Source: Maniola hyperantus
Taxonomy: Eukaryota; Arthropoda; Insecta; Lepidoptera; Nymphalidae
Assembly: GCF_902806685.2 (NCBI RefSeq)
Contig: NC_048539.1
Location: 15,044,378-15,108,377 of the forward strand
Reading direction: 5' to 3'
DNA length: 64,000 bases
Made by a program: the position numbers and the translations under genes. The notes below the pieces were generated by a model. It ran no database searches. It had not been told where the DNA came from and saw nothing but the letters and a program-made list of their open reading frames with translations. Shown here in pieces: positions 11,061 through 21,471 of this stretch; the stretch's first letter is position 1, and each line of letters begins with the position of its first letter.

Positions 11061-11374
11061 TTTGTCTGCCCGGTAATTGAAGACGTGAAACGTTTTAACG
11101 ACAAATGACTTCGAGGAAACGTGATGCGAATCTTGAGGTAGTGAAAAAAGCAGATGGACTTTGTTAAGCTTTAATTGGTGATTAATCATATTACTTATAT
11201 CTTAAATCAGTTATTTTAGTGTCTGAAACTAACTGCATGCTAGGTAGCTGCAGACAGTGAAAGTGCTCGTTGTCTAGGCGAACGCGCTTTGAAACATGCG
11301 CGTCTTGATAGATTTTCTTAGGTAGGTACTTTATAATATTCTTATCATAGTAACAGGTTCTTTTTCTAAACATA
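11061..11374. other. No recognisable feature
   Basis: Nothing seen apart from ordinary AT-rich sequence. Confidence 0.4.
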
Positions 11375-11567
11375 TAAAAGGATTGACTGACTGACTGATC
11401 TATCAACGCACAGCTCAAACTACTGGACGGATCAGGCTGTAATTTTGCATGCAGATAGCTATTATGACGTAGGCATCCGCTAAGAAAAGATTTTGAAAAT
11501 TTATTCCCTAAGGGGGTGAAATAAGGATTGTAGTCCACGCGAACGAAGTCGCGAGCATAAGCTAGTT
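11375..11567 (+). repeat. Dispersed repeat, 'actactggacgg' family
   Basis: Starts in 'ttgactgactgactgatcta', runs through 'aactactggacggatcaggc' and 'ccctaagggggtgaaata', and ends 'tcgcgagcataagctagtta'. It is a near-complete copy of the family at 17,047-17,272. It has no coding capacity. Confidence 0.7.
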
Positions 11568-12144
11568 AACAATAATATTCAAGTGCCTCCAGTATAAAAA
11601 GGGACCAAATCGTATTCGATACATTTCAGGAAAGGCATAAAATATTTTTTAAGAATTTATAGTAGGTAAGTATTTCGACTTCAACTGTAAATTAATATGG
11701 GTATGATTCTTCAAAAAGTTATGTTTTGTACCTCTCCTGAATTTCTTTTGTTCCTTTTTCTACTGGAGGCACTGATATTATGGCCTTTTCGTACAATGGA
11801 AGATCATTACAGTCTTCAATCGTGCTCAGGATCACGTAACGTTGCCATCGGTATCACGTGGGTGCCTGATAGTTCAGTTCAGTGCACAACGTCAGTTTTT
11901 TGAAAATTCCCTCGTTTTTTGGCGCTATCTCAATACATACTTTTAACAGATAACCACGTTTTTGAACTAGGACGGGAAAAATAAAATCCTAAATTATTTT
12001 ATTCAACTATGGAATTGACCTCAGTCCTCAAATGATCATTTTACTCCAAATTTTACGATGATATCAGTGGACTAGTGTAGTTAATAGATTGATTTAGCTT
12101 GTAGTGTATAATGTAATTTTTTTATATATAGGTACACTTATACA
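11568..12144. other. No recognisable feature
   Basis: AT-rich. A 68-codon plus ORF (11,697-11,903) has no motif and weak support. Confidence 0.4.
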
Positions 12145-12592
12145 CCTACAATTTTTTTTATTTGGATTTAAAAAGTGATAGACAATACTATTAAATAAAC
12201 TTAAATCTAAATTAAAAGTAAAAAAGAACATTAAAATAAAACTAAAATAAATTAAATTAAATCTAAAACCTCATCAAAACCACCGCAGCGAGGCATTGTA
12301 CCCAAGATACTGGCAGCATTACCCCTTTGGATGACCAAACTAATTCCTTGACGAAGGTAGCTGCCAACTCTCGGGTCCCCGGTTGACTCGATAACCCTTT
12401 TCGAGATTTCCTCAAAAAAAGCTCGAGCCCCTGGGCCCTACGGCCTCAAGGTCTCCACATCATAAGGCACAAATATGAAGCTCCCGTCGAGGTTGGCCTG
12501 TTCGGCGCTGATGGCCGCTGCACCCGCCATAGAGGAGGTTGCGGGTTGCCTGAATGTGCGATGCAGCTTAAGTGTCTGCACACGTTGTTATA
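12145..12592 (-). pseudogene. Retroelement ORF 3'-end relic
   Basis: On the minus strand the sequence translates in pieces as 'ISAEQANLDGSFIFVPYDVE', a 'GP' stretch, 'SKRVIESTGDPRVGSYLRQ' and 'ISLVIQRGNAASILGT', a C-terminal region I recognise from lepidopteran retroelement polyproteins. A stop interrupts it ('LRP*GPGARAFFEE'). An AT-rich tail follows toward 12,145. It is a dead copy of unassigned family. Confidence 0.55.
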
Positions 12593-13039
12593 GTATCAAA
12601 ATATCTGTGCAGAATTGCTTCTAAAAAGATGTATAATATACCGCTTGTATAAGATTTTATAAATAACAGCTTTTACTACCTAAAAGCTCTAAAATAATTA
12701 TAATTAACTCGATAAGTTCGTAGGGAACTAACTAGTAAGAATATATCTATGCTTACAATACATTTACAAATTGGCCTCAGGTTCGTAAGGAATATTTATA
12801 CACATTGTTCTACTAGTTACTACTATGAATTTCCCGTGTATTAATAGGAATTACAATGTAATTCTAATTTCCTGTGTGCAGTTCATTCACATCGTCGGAT
12901 GAAACGGCCATTTTTGCATTTACGAGGTATATTCTTCCATCGGCTTTTATCGGCCGCTTGGATTTATATTTTGTGAAGTTTCCTTTAAAATTTCTCGTCG
13001 TCAATTCTCAGTTCAAATTCTCAAAATCAATTCAAAAAA
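12593..13039. other. No recognisable feature
   Basis: No repeat, ORF or structure that I can support. Confidence 0.4.
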
Positions 13040-13443
13040 CATTTTAACGTATTTTTTCGACATTTTGCAAGATCAAATCAAAAACTATTATGCATAAGTA
13101 AAAATAAAAATAAATCTGTTTAAGAATGTACAGGTAAAGCCCTTTCATATGATATCTCACTTGGTAGGTATATCTATTACTTACTACTACTTACTTACTT
13201 AGGTACTTTGAAAGTTGAAAATATTAATTATTTGTTCATGAACATGAAAATTTTTTTTGTGATGTAAGTGACGATTTTCAAATTATTCCCCTTACGTGTG
13301 CTAAAAGACCTACCTACCTGTCTTTCATGATTCTAGGTCAACGGGAAGTATCCTATAGGTTTCTTGACAGACACGACAGACAGACAACAAAGTGATCCGA
13401 TATGGGTTCCTTTTTCCTCTTGAGGTACGGAACCTTAAAAATT
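13040..13443 (+). repeat. 'ggttccg' family, 5'-truncated
   Basis: Begins inside the family at 'tattttttcgacattttgca' and runs to 'gaggtacggaaccttaaaaa'. It carries the 'attctaggtcaacgggaagt' and 'caacaaagtgatcc' words. Short 'acttact' repeats near 13,180-13,205 interrupt it. Confidence 0.7.
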
Positions 13444-13477
13444 GTTTTGGCATTGAAAATGCTCTGCGTTTATTTAA

Positions 13478-13656
13478 CAACATCATCATCATGATCAAAC
13501 CATCGCCAGCCCACTTCTGAGCACTGAGAACAGGTCTCATTTCAGAAAGAGAAGGTTTTAGGCCATAGTCTGTCACGGTGGCCCAGTGCAGATTGGCAGA
13601 CTTCACACACAGGTTTCCCCAAAATGTTTTCCATCACCGTTATAGCATATGATATT
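13478..13656 (-). mobile_element. SINE, tail half
   Basis: Matches 9,872-10,090 without the tRNA-like head: 'catcatcatgatcaaacca', 'ccatagtctgtcacggtgg', 'cagattggcagacttcacac' and 'aaaatgttttccatcaccgt'. Confidence 0.65.
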
Positions 13657-13844
13657 TGATTGCTGAGACCTCAAACTTATTATTTACAAGCTTTTATTAA
13701 CAAGGATACCATATCAATATTAAATAATGCCTTTATAAGCGTGCATGCACTTCCACATTCCGACGTGTAAGGAAGATTGACTGATTGCTCATATCGCGCC
13801 AGTGTGCGTCGGGGTCGATGTGTTGTACGCAGGAACGATTACGC

Positions 13845-14487
13845 AAACCGAGCTTCCCCGAGGAGCGCCGAGGTCGTTGGCAATGGACCCGGTTCAATGT
13901 CACCAAATATATCACCGAGAGGTATACAGCGTACGCGCGCCCTTGATACTTTTATTTCTATTATTTTTCCACGTCATCCATTCATGGATTTACCTTACCA
14001 CAAACCGTAACTATCACAATTTTGTACATGATATCTATTCTTGATACGTTATCATTGTGTATAGAATTCTATTTTAGTTTTAATTTAATGTTGTTTTTTT
14101 AGATTTAAGTTTATTAATAGTTTATTTGTTATCCATTTATAAATAAACATGTTAAAAAAAATTATTTATAACTAGCTGCCCCGGCGAACTTCGTTCCGCC
14201 TAACAGTCGATTAAATTTTTTTAATTTTTTCTCTCCGTAAGAACTATCCTCGTATTTCAAGGAATATTATAAAAAAAGAATTAGCGAAATTAGTTCAGCT
14301 GTTCTCGAGATTTGCGATCAGCAACACATTCAGCGATTCATTTTTATATATAGAGATAGAGATGTTAGGTATTGTTGTAAGATTTTATTCAAGACATTGT
14401 GTTTTATGATTACCCGAGCTTTCTCGAGAGGCGAGGTCATTGGCAATGGACTCGGTTCAATGTCACCGAGTATATCACTAGCGGCGT
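13845..14487 (+). repeat. Pair of 70-80-bp direct repeats 565 bp apart
   Basis: About 13,848-13,925 and 14,415-14,487 share 'caatggacccggttcaatgt' (second copy: 'caatggactcggttcaatgt') and the following 'caccnantatatcac' word. The space between holds AT-rich sequence and the repeat at 14,173-14,352. This is a small segmental duplication or remnant repeat ends. Confidence 0.55.
14173..14352 (-). repeat. Dispersed insect repeat fragment
   Basis: The start 'actagctgccccggcgaact' and 'cgttccgcctaa' resembles a repeat common in insect genomes that begins 'ctagctg(a/c)cccgg'. Inside is 'cagctgttctcgagatttgc'. Classification is from memory only. Confidence 0.45.
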
Positions 14488-14734
14488 ATGTGATGACTTA
14501 TACGGTAGGTACAAGGATTTTATAAAAAATCCTTAAGGTCTCTTGTGTATGAGTAGCTAGTATAGGTATAACAATTTTATTAATAAATACTGTCCAAAAT
14601 TTCCTAGCGGCTTATACCGTAAATTGAAATAAATACTAAGTATGATTTGTATGCAATGGACACTGAACTGATAACTAACATATCTTATCAATAGTACATT
14701 TATGTAATGAATAGAAATAGAAATAAATATTTTC

Positions 14735-14816
14735 TGTTCAAATATACTTTTAAAAGTACTTTCGAATCGTCACATGCATCAGCTACCACTGTTCGTAATG
14801 CTTTTCCTACTTAAAC
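14735..14816 (+). repeat. Fragment of 'accactggttcgg' family
   Basis: 'tactttcgaatcgtcacatg' and 'taccactgttcgtaatgctt' match a LINE-3'-UTR-like repeat present more completely at 56,940-57,005, 59,560-59,680 and 62,808-62,935. Confidence 0.6.
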
Positions 14817-14876
14817 CCTTTTCATTCTATGATTTTTTAAATTCTCGAGTACAATAATATTTTACCCCTTCGTTTT

Positions 14877-15110
14877 TACGGTTCCGTACCCAAAGGGTAA
14901 AACGGGACCGTGTTACTAAGACTGTTCGTCCGTCTGTCTGTCTGTGTCTGTCCGTTGATCACCAGGCTGTAAGAACAGAATAAATATTTAAGGGGGCTCC
15001 CATACAACAAACGTATTTTTTTGCCCGTTTTTATAAACAATTACGTTTGTTGTAAAAAAAACCCTTCGCGCACGAATCCGACTCGCACTTGGCTGATTTT
15101 TATTTTACTT
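14877..15110 (-). repeat. 'ggttccg' family, internally deleted
   Basis: The left end 'tacggttccgtacccaaagg' and right end 'gactcgcacttggctg' are the two family ends, but the middle is replaced by an unrelated shorter sequence. It may represent a related subfamily. Confidence 0.55.
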
Positions 15111-15299
15111 TTGATCTTGAGCTTTTCCTATTTAATAATTTTAAATTTATTGTGTACAATTATATTTATTTTCTTTGACCTTGAAAACCAGCTTATGTTT
15201 CACATTTAATCATCAGCAGTTACATAGAACACATCTATTGTAAGCGTCAAATTTTATTTAGCAATTCAAAAGAACCTTGATACAATATTTGTTAGACAT
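15111..15299. other. No recognisable feature
   Basis: AT-rich spacer with nothing seen. Confidence 0.4.
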
Positions 15300-15500
15300 A
15301 ATATCAAAGAACGTTGCGAGCAGTGTACGGCCTCGCTCCTGACCGGGTCGATGACCGCACTTTTCGGCAGGCGCCCTGAGTTTCAGCTGTAACGCGATCC
15401 TGCCGCACACAGACGCCACGGCTTATCAATACACAATTTTTCACACACACACGTGCACTCAGCGCGATAGTAGAGAACCGGGAAACCATTGTCGTAACGT
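15300..15500 (-). other. GC-richer unique patch, possible first exon
   Basis: The sequence is unique within the window and richer in GC than its surroundings. The minus strand has a 61-codon ORF starting ATG at 15,489 and ending near 15,304, with no motif. It could be an untranslated first exon or promoter. Evidence is weak. Confidence 0.2.
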
Positions 15501-15846
15501 CATTCGTATTGATAAATAATAATAGCGGTCACAACTGCTTCAAGTTTTTAAAACGATCACGTGACTCGATGCTAAACTATGCGCATTAATTCAGAAATCA
15601 GAATCTTTAAACCGTTTAATGTTTAGCCGTGTATCCGAACTATTATTTGACATGGATAGATGGCATCTTTAATAATAACTGTACCTATGTACCTATTGTG
15701 TTTGAATGAAAGCCGTTTATAGATAAACAACGTCTTGACTCTTGTTAGAATGGTTAGATTATTTTCATCATAATCAAAGAGTTTCCATGGCATTTTTGAA
15801 GGCCTATCTGTTTAACCAATTTTGACGAAATTCGGTACAGAAATAG

Positions 15847-16137
15847 TGTAGAGGTGCAACCTCTACCGTTACTTGGCTGGCAGCTATTAGGAAAACTTCG
15901 CAGCTGCCACACAACAATATTCAAATTTGGAACGCAGTGGGGAATCCTCCTGGTCACGCACGTTACAAGATTCCACATTCCCTATCATCCGCTCGTCACG
16001 TCAACATCTTCTACCATTGTATTATATAAAGCTCGCGAGCCCGTCTGTATTGTACATAACATATTATCAATTGTAAAGCGTAAAATAAACATCACTATAT
16101 GTAGCTGGTTCTTCATTACATCAACCCTTCAGCTACA
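15847..16137 (+). repeat. 5' LTR of the nested gypsy-like element
   Basis: It matches the 3' copy from 'ccctatcatccgctcgtcac' to the end, with a few substitutions and small indels (for example 'acatcttctaccattg' against 'acatctaccattg'). It contains a TATA-like 'tattatataaa' and an AATAAA-type word 'taaaataaac'. Confidence 0.75.
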
Positions 16138-16437
16138 TAATTGGTGACCCCGACGTGATCAACCTTTTTGCACTCCGAACGCTTCATTTATTGTAATTAT
16201 TTTTTTCCGTGTCACTTAGGCATACAGGTCCACTGCTTATTTCTCTGGTCTTAAGTACTGCCTCCCAGTCATTGTGTACACAATGACCTGAGGTATTACA
16301 CCATTACCAGATACTGCTACAGAAGACTCAACATTGAGGCAACTTTCAATCCTATTTGCCTTATCATTTTTATCACTACATGTTCTAGTTTTAGGGTTCT
16401 TTTCCTTCATTCTAATGTATGTAATACTTGCCTTACT

Positions 16438-16596
16438 TAATATTCCCTATCATCCGCTCGTCACGTCAACATCTACCATTGTATTATATAAACCTCGCGA
16501 GCCCGTCTGTATTGTACATAACATATCAATTGTAAAGTGTAAAATAAACATCACTATATGTAGCTGGTTCTTCATTACATCAACCCTTCAGCTACA
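16438..16596 (+). repeat. 3' LTR, truncated at its 5' side
   Basis: Corresponds to the last part of the 5' LTR. The sequence before it, 'taatacttgccttacttaat', is interior, so one deletion removed the rest of the interior and the start of this LTR. Confidence 0.75.
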
Positions 16597-16806
16597 ATAG
16601 CTTGCTTGCCGGATTTGGGCATAGGCTACTTTATCCCGGAAATAAAAGAATTCCCACGGGATTTTTGAAGAACTTAAATCTACGCGGATGAAATCAAGGC
16701 ATCATCCAGAATCCATTAGAAATTAGAACGTCAGATAAAGAAAAAGAAAAATAAATGGGAGAACCACCTATCCATTCTAACATTCAGACAATTAGGTACT
16801 TAAATA

Positions 16807-17007
16807 AAAACCCCGGCAAGTGTGAGTTGGACTTGCGCACTAAGGATTCCGTACTTTGAAACGATTCGTGTAACATATAAGTCTATGGATTCGTGTAATT
16901 ATTTTGTTGCTTAAATTATCTAATACTGAAAAACAAGTAAGTAATTGCCAAAAAATAAGTAATAACTACCACGGAACAGAAAGAATTCTGTTCCGTGATA
17001 ACTACAG
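16807..17007 (+). repeat. Repeat stub and a short perfect hairpin
   Basis: 16,807-16,855 is the head of the 'ggttccg' family ('ggcaagtgtgagttggactt'). At about 16,977-17,004, 'cacggaacag' and 'ctgttccgtg' form a 10-bp stem with an 8-bp loop. Confidence 0.5.
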
Positions 17008-17046
17008 ATAAAATATTTTCTTATTTGTACCAAAAATCTAAATAAG

Positions 17047-17272
17047 TATATAAAAGGAAAAGGTGACTGACTGACTGACTGACTGATCTATCAACGCACA
17101 GCTCAAACTACTGGACGGATCGGGCTGGAATTTGGCATGCAGATAGCTATTATTACGTAGGCATCCGCAGAAAAAGGATTTTTGAAAATTCAATCCCTAA
17201 GGGGGTGAAATAGGGGTTTAAAATTTGGGTAGTCCACGCGGACGAAGTTACGAGCATATGCTAGTTATAACA
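17047..17272 (+). repeat. Dispersed repeat, 'actactggacgg' family, full copy
   Basis: The best copy in the window: starts 'aaaaggaaaaggtgactgac', then 'aactactggacggatcgggc', 'ccctaagggggtgaaatagg' and 'tccacgcggacgaagttacg', and ends 'agcatatgctagttat'. The 'gctagt' end resembles Helitron termini. It encodes no protein. Confidence 0.75.
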
Positions 17273-17394
17273 ATAAGAAGAAAGAAGAGAGATTTTCAAA
17301 TTGTTTCTCTTTACTTGTGATGCGAGACCTTGCTTCTTGTTTTTCATGACAACAGCGACAACAAGGACAACGACACTTCGTTGTCCCATAAACG

Positions 17395-17470
17395 GACAAC
17401 GGAACCCATAAAGGATCACTATCCTTTATGGGTTCCGTTTTTCTTATGAGGTACGGAACCCTGAAAAATC
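17395..17470 (+). repeat. 'ggttccg' tail with inverted copy
   Basis: 'cggaacccataaaggatcac' is followed directly by its partial inverse 'atcctttatgggttccg', then 'gaggtacggaaccctgaaaa'. It is a rearranged family tail that forms a short hairpin. Confidence 0.6.
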
Positions 17471-17924
17471 GTATAAATACATTCCGGTGACATCGCGCAC
17501 GACTGAGCCGTTATCTTTATCAGTTTAATTATAGCGGGGCAAGGACCTCTTGCTCCAGTCAAGGGAACGTTCACTTCCAAGTTCAAAGGTCACAGGGTTC
17601 AACCGGTTCTGGCAAATTTGGCAGACTGGCCTTGAACCTAAGATCGATGAAGGTCAATGCCTAGCTCCAACATCATCGGGATGTTGATACACGATTCCAT
17701 GCAAGATAAAAATTCTTGCAAACTTTTAATAATACAAAGTAGGTGCATTTGAGTTGACGCGTGTTCACGGCACTGACTTGGAGTAGGTTCACATCAGCTC
17801 GCAGGCGTGGTAGCATACCTATTATTACAAAATGTACCGTACACACTTCACTGCGGTTAATAGCCTCATCTGGTGACAGAAGGGCTGGCTCATTTTTTGC
17901 GCAACGAACCTGGTTGTCGCGTTT
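17471..17924. other. No recognisable feature
   Basis: Overlapping ORFs on the two strands (17,673-18,048) show no family motif, and their right part is repeat sequence. No gene is called. Confidence 0.4.
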
Positions 17925-18095
17925 AGCCCATTTTGAAGAAATTTGGTACAGATATAGCTTGCATCCCGGGGACGGACATATTATAAGACAAAAAGTGTCA
18001 GACACACTTTTTGTCCCGGAACATCAAAAAGGATCTAACTGGATTTAAAAAAAATCTAAATCCCCATGGATCCCCGGAACCACTGGCATCATCAG
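17925..18095 (+). repeat. Helitron-like fragment
   Basis: 'gaagaaatttggtacagata', 'gcttgcatcccggggacgga' and 'ttttgtcccggaacatcaaa' are the middle of the Helitron-like family, with a small internal duplication ('aaaaagtgtcagacacactt'). Confidence 0.6.
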
Positions 18096-18444
18096 TTCCC
18101 GAATCATATTCCCGAATCATATTCCCGAATCGCTTGTGAGGCCAAAGGATGTCAAGTTTTCTAAATGTGCTACGCATAAGATTCGCTTCGTATTATAACA
18201 ATAATAATATAATAAGTAGGTACTATATAGTCCAATTATACCTCTTCAATATTCTAACAAAGACTGTGTAAGGCCATAAGGGTTCGTATTATCACAATAG
18301 GGGATCAAAATTATAACCCTTTTCTAACCTTCTTATTAAGCAATTAAACAATAGATTTAATTCATGTTTGCTATCGTGAATCGCCCCGAGGCTTGAATCC
18401 GGGCACGCACCACAAACTTTTCGGTGTTATGTGAGTTTTACTTT
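18096..18444. other. No gene; small repeat of 'attcccgaatc'
   Basis: The word 'attcccgaatc' occurs three times in a row near 18,103-18,133. Nothing else is recognisable. Confidence 0.4.
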
Positions 18445-18582
18445 TCAGCGGACGAACGACATCAGACGAGTCGCAGGGAGCCGATGGATTCAGGCGGCGC
18501 AAGATTGTGGCGTGTGGAAGTCACTACAAGAGACCTATTTCCAGCAGTGGACGTCTATTGGTTGATGATGATGATGATGATG
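18445..18582 (+). pseudogene. LINE C-terminal relic
   Basis: Same ending as 9,535-9,838: pieces such as 'AQDCGVW'-like and 'QQWTSIG', then a (GAT)n run. Frameshifted and short. Confidence 0.65.
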
Positions 18583-18611
18583 ACTTTTCAGCAGTTAAAT
18601 ATCAACTTTTT

Positions 18612-18960
18612 GTGACGACCTCCCTGGCGCAGTGGTGAGCGCTGTGGTCTTAATAGTGGGAGGTCCCGGGTTCGATTCCTGGCAGGGGTTTGGAATTTTA
18701 TAATTTCTAAATTTCTGGTCTGGTCTGGTGGGAGGCTTCGGCCGTGGCTAGTTACCACCCTACCGGCATAGCCGTGCCGCCAAGCGATTTAGCGTTCCGG
18801 TACGATGCCGTGTAGAAACCAAAGGGGTATGGGTTTATTTAAAACTGCCATACCCCCTCCAGGTTAGCCCGCTATCATCTTAGACTGCATCATCACTTAC
18901 CACCAGGTGAGATTGCAGTCAAGGGCTAACTTGTATATGAATTAAAAAAAAAAAAAAAAA
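18612..18960 (+). mobile_element. tRNA-derived SINE with A tail
   Basis: The head has polymerase III boxes in tRNA order: A box in 'tggcgcagtggtgagcgc', B box 'gggttcgattcctggc'. The body contains 'gtggctagttaccaccctac' and 'tagcgttccggtacgatgcc', and a run of A ends at about 18,960. It is too long and lacks a foldable acceptor stem for a tRNA gene. A second, older copy lies at 29,808-30,112. Confidence 0.85.
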
Positions 18961-19565
18961 CTTCAACGGCAAAGGAAAACACCTTGAGTCTCCTCTCACG
19001 ATGTTTCTCGAGAATCTGTCTGACTGAGAGTTTTCCATGTTCTCAAATGTGTCAAAAATCATGAGATCAATCAACAAATCAATATGAAAGGAGACCCGTG
19101 CTTAGTATTGGCTGGGTTCAGAAGTGAAACTAAGACAATTATTTACGCTAAGCACTTCGTCAGATTAACTTCATTTATATTTTATTTTTTCATTTCATTT
19201 TATATAACGACAGCATACTTGAATTATTATTCCGTTGTGTTGTCAGATTACAAACCACCTCAGACCACTAAATCATGTCCTGTCGAGGCAGGTGGCACGT
19301 CTCAACCACGGTAATATACCGTGTCTCAACTAAATATTACTAAGGAGGTTGTGGAAGGGCATTATAATCTTGACAAACTTTCAAGTTTCAAGTTCTAGAA
19401 GAGGTTTCAGTGAAAGAACAATACATATTTCTGGCATGTTAAAGTACATCTTAATTGTACATATATGAAAATTCTACGAAGTGTGAGATGAAATGACTAT
19501 ATTTTTTTGATTGAATGGAAAGCCATTTATATAATATACTTATTAAGTAATTATGTACAAGTATT
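18961..19565. other. No recognisable feature
   Basis: A 76-codon plus ORF (19,084-19,314) has a short hydrophobic stretch but no family motif. I make no call. Confidence 0.4.
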
Positions 19566-19736
19566 GTATTGTAGCCTCAATAGCGCAACGTTTAAAGGAG
19601 CGGACTGCAATCAGAAAGATCAGTGGTTCAAACCCCACCCGTTGCACTATTATCGTACCTACTCGTAGCACAAGCTACGCTTTGTTGGTGAGTAAAAGGG
19701 GAATATTACCCATGATTAACAACCTTATTTTTTATT
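19566..19736 (+). mobile_element. Second tRNA-derived SINE family
   Basis: A-box-like 'tagcgcaacgtttaaaggag', then B-box-like 'gtggttcaaaccccaccc', then a body 'gttgcactattatcgtacct ... ggaatattacccatgattaa' that I recognise as a common lepidopteran SINE. It is not a functional tRNA: the cloverleaf does not close. Confidence 0.7.
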
Positions 19737-20271
19737 AACGTTTTAGAAATTTTCTCGAAAGAAAACCTTAACAACTTTAAACAGTGTCTTCATTATTTGG
19801 ACCTTGACAAAACAAGCTTTTTGATAATGCGATCTGCATACAAAATGCGCACAATATCACGAAGCGGCTCGTGGCTCTACGAGTAAATGTGGAAACAAAG
19901 GCAAGAGATTGTATCCTTTGACAAATAGTCCCTTTAGTAAGGAAGGAACGAGCGATGCCCAAATATTGGGTGAACAACCTCTTAATGCTTAGAGGAGACA
20001 TTTTATTTTTAACCGACGGCGTATCTGTTTCTGAATAGTTTCAAAGAATTTAATACATTTGAAAGCAATGTATCATTTATTAACAACTACTTAAATCCTG
20101 CGTCTTCCGGCAGGTAACTCTCGCAACTGTTAGGTACTTGTTACAAAATGTTTACCTCCTTTAAAACTCTAGGGTTAATCTTAATTATCATAAGAAAGCT
20201 CAGAGTCACTCAGCGGGCGATGGCGAGAGCTACGCTTGGAGTTTCAAATCAGTAATGAGGAGATACTTAGG
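19737..20271. other. No recognisable feature
   Basis: A 74-codon minus ORF has no motif. Nothing else is seen. Confidence 0.4.
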
Positions 20272-20283
20272 AAATCTAGAGTA

Positions 20284-20701
20284 TGAATCAAAAGCTTAAT
20301 TTGCTGTAATCCGCTGAAACAGGTCGAATCTGTATGATGCAACATGCAGCATGCGAAATGCACCGCCCGCCCTCCCACTGCTAACCATGCAGCCACTCGG
20401 CAAGCAATACGCACCACCACCACGCAGCACCACACAAATACCAAAACACACTCGACGGACGTTTCGCCCCGACACCGGAGCATCCTCAGGAGATGTAGAC
20501 CTTACAATGCACAATTGCAAAGGTGCCGAGTGGCTGCTTTTCCTGCATGGTTAGCAGTGGGAGGGCGGGCGGTGCATTTCGCATGCTGCATGTTGCATCA
20601 TACAGATTCGACCTGTTTCAGCGGATTACAGCAAATTAAGCTTTTGATTCATTGTATATCATGGACTTCCGCAAAGTAACGCCTGCTTCTATACAATATA
20701 C
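20284..20701. mobile_element. Foldback element with 108-bp perfect arms
   Basis: The left arm (about 20,285-20,392) and right arm (about 20,546-20,653) are perfect inverse copies; the 14 bases next inward ('gccactcggca' side) also pair across a 7-base offset. The element is bracketed by the 12-bp direct repeat 'aaatctagagta' (20,272-20,283 and 20,702-20,713). Its right end carries 'catggacttccgcaaagtaa'. The loop holds a hammerhead-like motif. The long target duplication and ribozyme-like core suggest a derivative of a Penelope-like element; no reverse transcriptase is present. Confidence 0.75.
20451..20495 (-). ncRNA. Hammerhead-ribozyme-like motif
   Basis: On the minus strand the order is: CTC (stem I), CTGAGGA (the conserved CUGANGA), a GCTCC/GGGGC stem closing a 6-base loop (stem II), GAAA, a two-pair stem III (AC/GT) closing GTCC, then GTC at the expected cleavage site and GAG pairing back to stem I. 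One extra base sits between CUGANGA and stem II, and stem III is very short, as known for ribozymes in Penelope-like elements. Activity is not shown. Confidence 0.45.
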
Positions 20702-20734
20702 AAATCTAGAGTAAGCGACATAGCTCAACGGGTA

Positions 20735-20815
20735 GCGAAGCCATGCGAAGCTGAAGTGGCAATGGGCAGGGCACATAGTTCGGAAAACCGATAGACGTTG
20801 ACGTCAGCGTCCACC
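20735..20815 (+). pseudogene. LINE C-terminal relic
   Basis: 'gaagctgaagtggcaatggg' and 'acatagttcggaaaaccga' encode the KLKWQWAG / H-x-V-R-x-TDRR piece typical of these LINE proteins. Only about 80 bp remain. Confidence 0.6.
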
Positions 20816-21471
20816 CCGTGATTAGGATAGAGTTAAATGATTTTGTAATGTCATTTTGTACGTACTCTAGGTAAGAGTTTTCTCGAATTGTGATTTTTTT
20901 CTTGGCAGAAATGAAAAATGGTCTTTCTAAAGAGTGCGGTGACGAACGAATGGCAAATGATATCCGGAAGTTAGTTTCATAATATAAAGCAATACAATGC
21001 GTCACTACGACGTAGAGAGTACGTTAGTGATCTATATGTATAAATAACTATAGTAGGTACCAATTAGGACTTGGGACTAAATACTACTTATACTTTTGAG
21101 AATAGTAGACGTTCACGTAATACTAAAATCTTGTATTTTTATTTTTAACCTCAGGGGTGTGGCATCGGATGTCAAAGAATACTACACAGCATTAAACTCT
21201 ATAAATATACATTTAAGATGTACTCTTCGATATGCTTATGCGCTCCTGAGAGTTGCATAATAATGTGCGTTTACGTTTGTATGTACATACATATGAGACG
21301 CAGGCGCAGCACGCACACATGCGCGATGCACACATGCACGTGAGATAAGAGCTCGGTCGCTGACCCTGGGGAAATGGCGCCTGAAATCGTTCTATGAAAA
21401 CAATCGCTGAAACCAGTCAGCTACGTAATGTTCGGAAGCATTCGTTTAATTTTATTTTATTTAAGTAAGAT
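20816..21471. other. No recognisable feature
   Basis: Short ORFs without motif. A patch of alternating 'gcgca/cacatg' words lies at 21,300-21,345. Confidence 0.4.

Larger units (their letters stand above)
15847..16596 (+). mobile_element. Gypsy-like LTR retrotransposon, deleted and nested
   Basis: The 5' LTR (15,847-16,137, 291 bp) starts TGTAG and ends CTACA. It is followed by a primer-binding-like 'ttggtgaccccgacgtgatc' from 16,141. A second LTR copy (about 16,438-16,596) lacks its first 110-120 bp and ends CTACA. The element is flanked by 4-bp duplications 'atag'. About 300 bp of non-coding interior remains, and the gag-pol region is gone. LTR ends, TSD and PBS together fit the Ty3/gypsy type. 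Confidence 0.8.
15785..16705 (+). repeat. Helitron-like element split by an LTR element
   Basis: The left piece (to 15,846) reads 'accaattttgacgaaattcg' and 'gtacagaaatag'. The right piece (from 16,597) resumes with 'atagcttgcttgcc' and 'ctactttatcccggaaataa'. Joining the pieces across the insertion restores the normal order of the family, with 'atag' duplicated. The host repeat is therefore older than the insertion. Confidence 0.8.

Noticed and set aside
18612..18700. Possible tRNA gene
   Set aside because: A and B boxes are present, but the acceptor stem does not close and the sequence continues as a SINE body with an A tail. The same holds for 19,566-19,640 and for the minus-strand head near 10,100-10,165.
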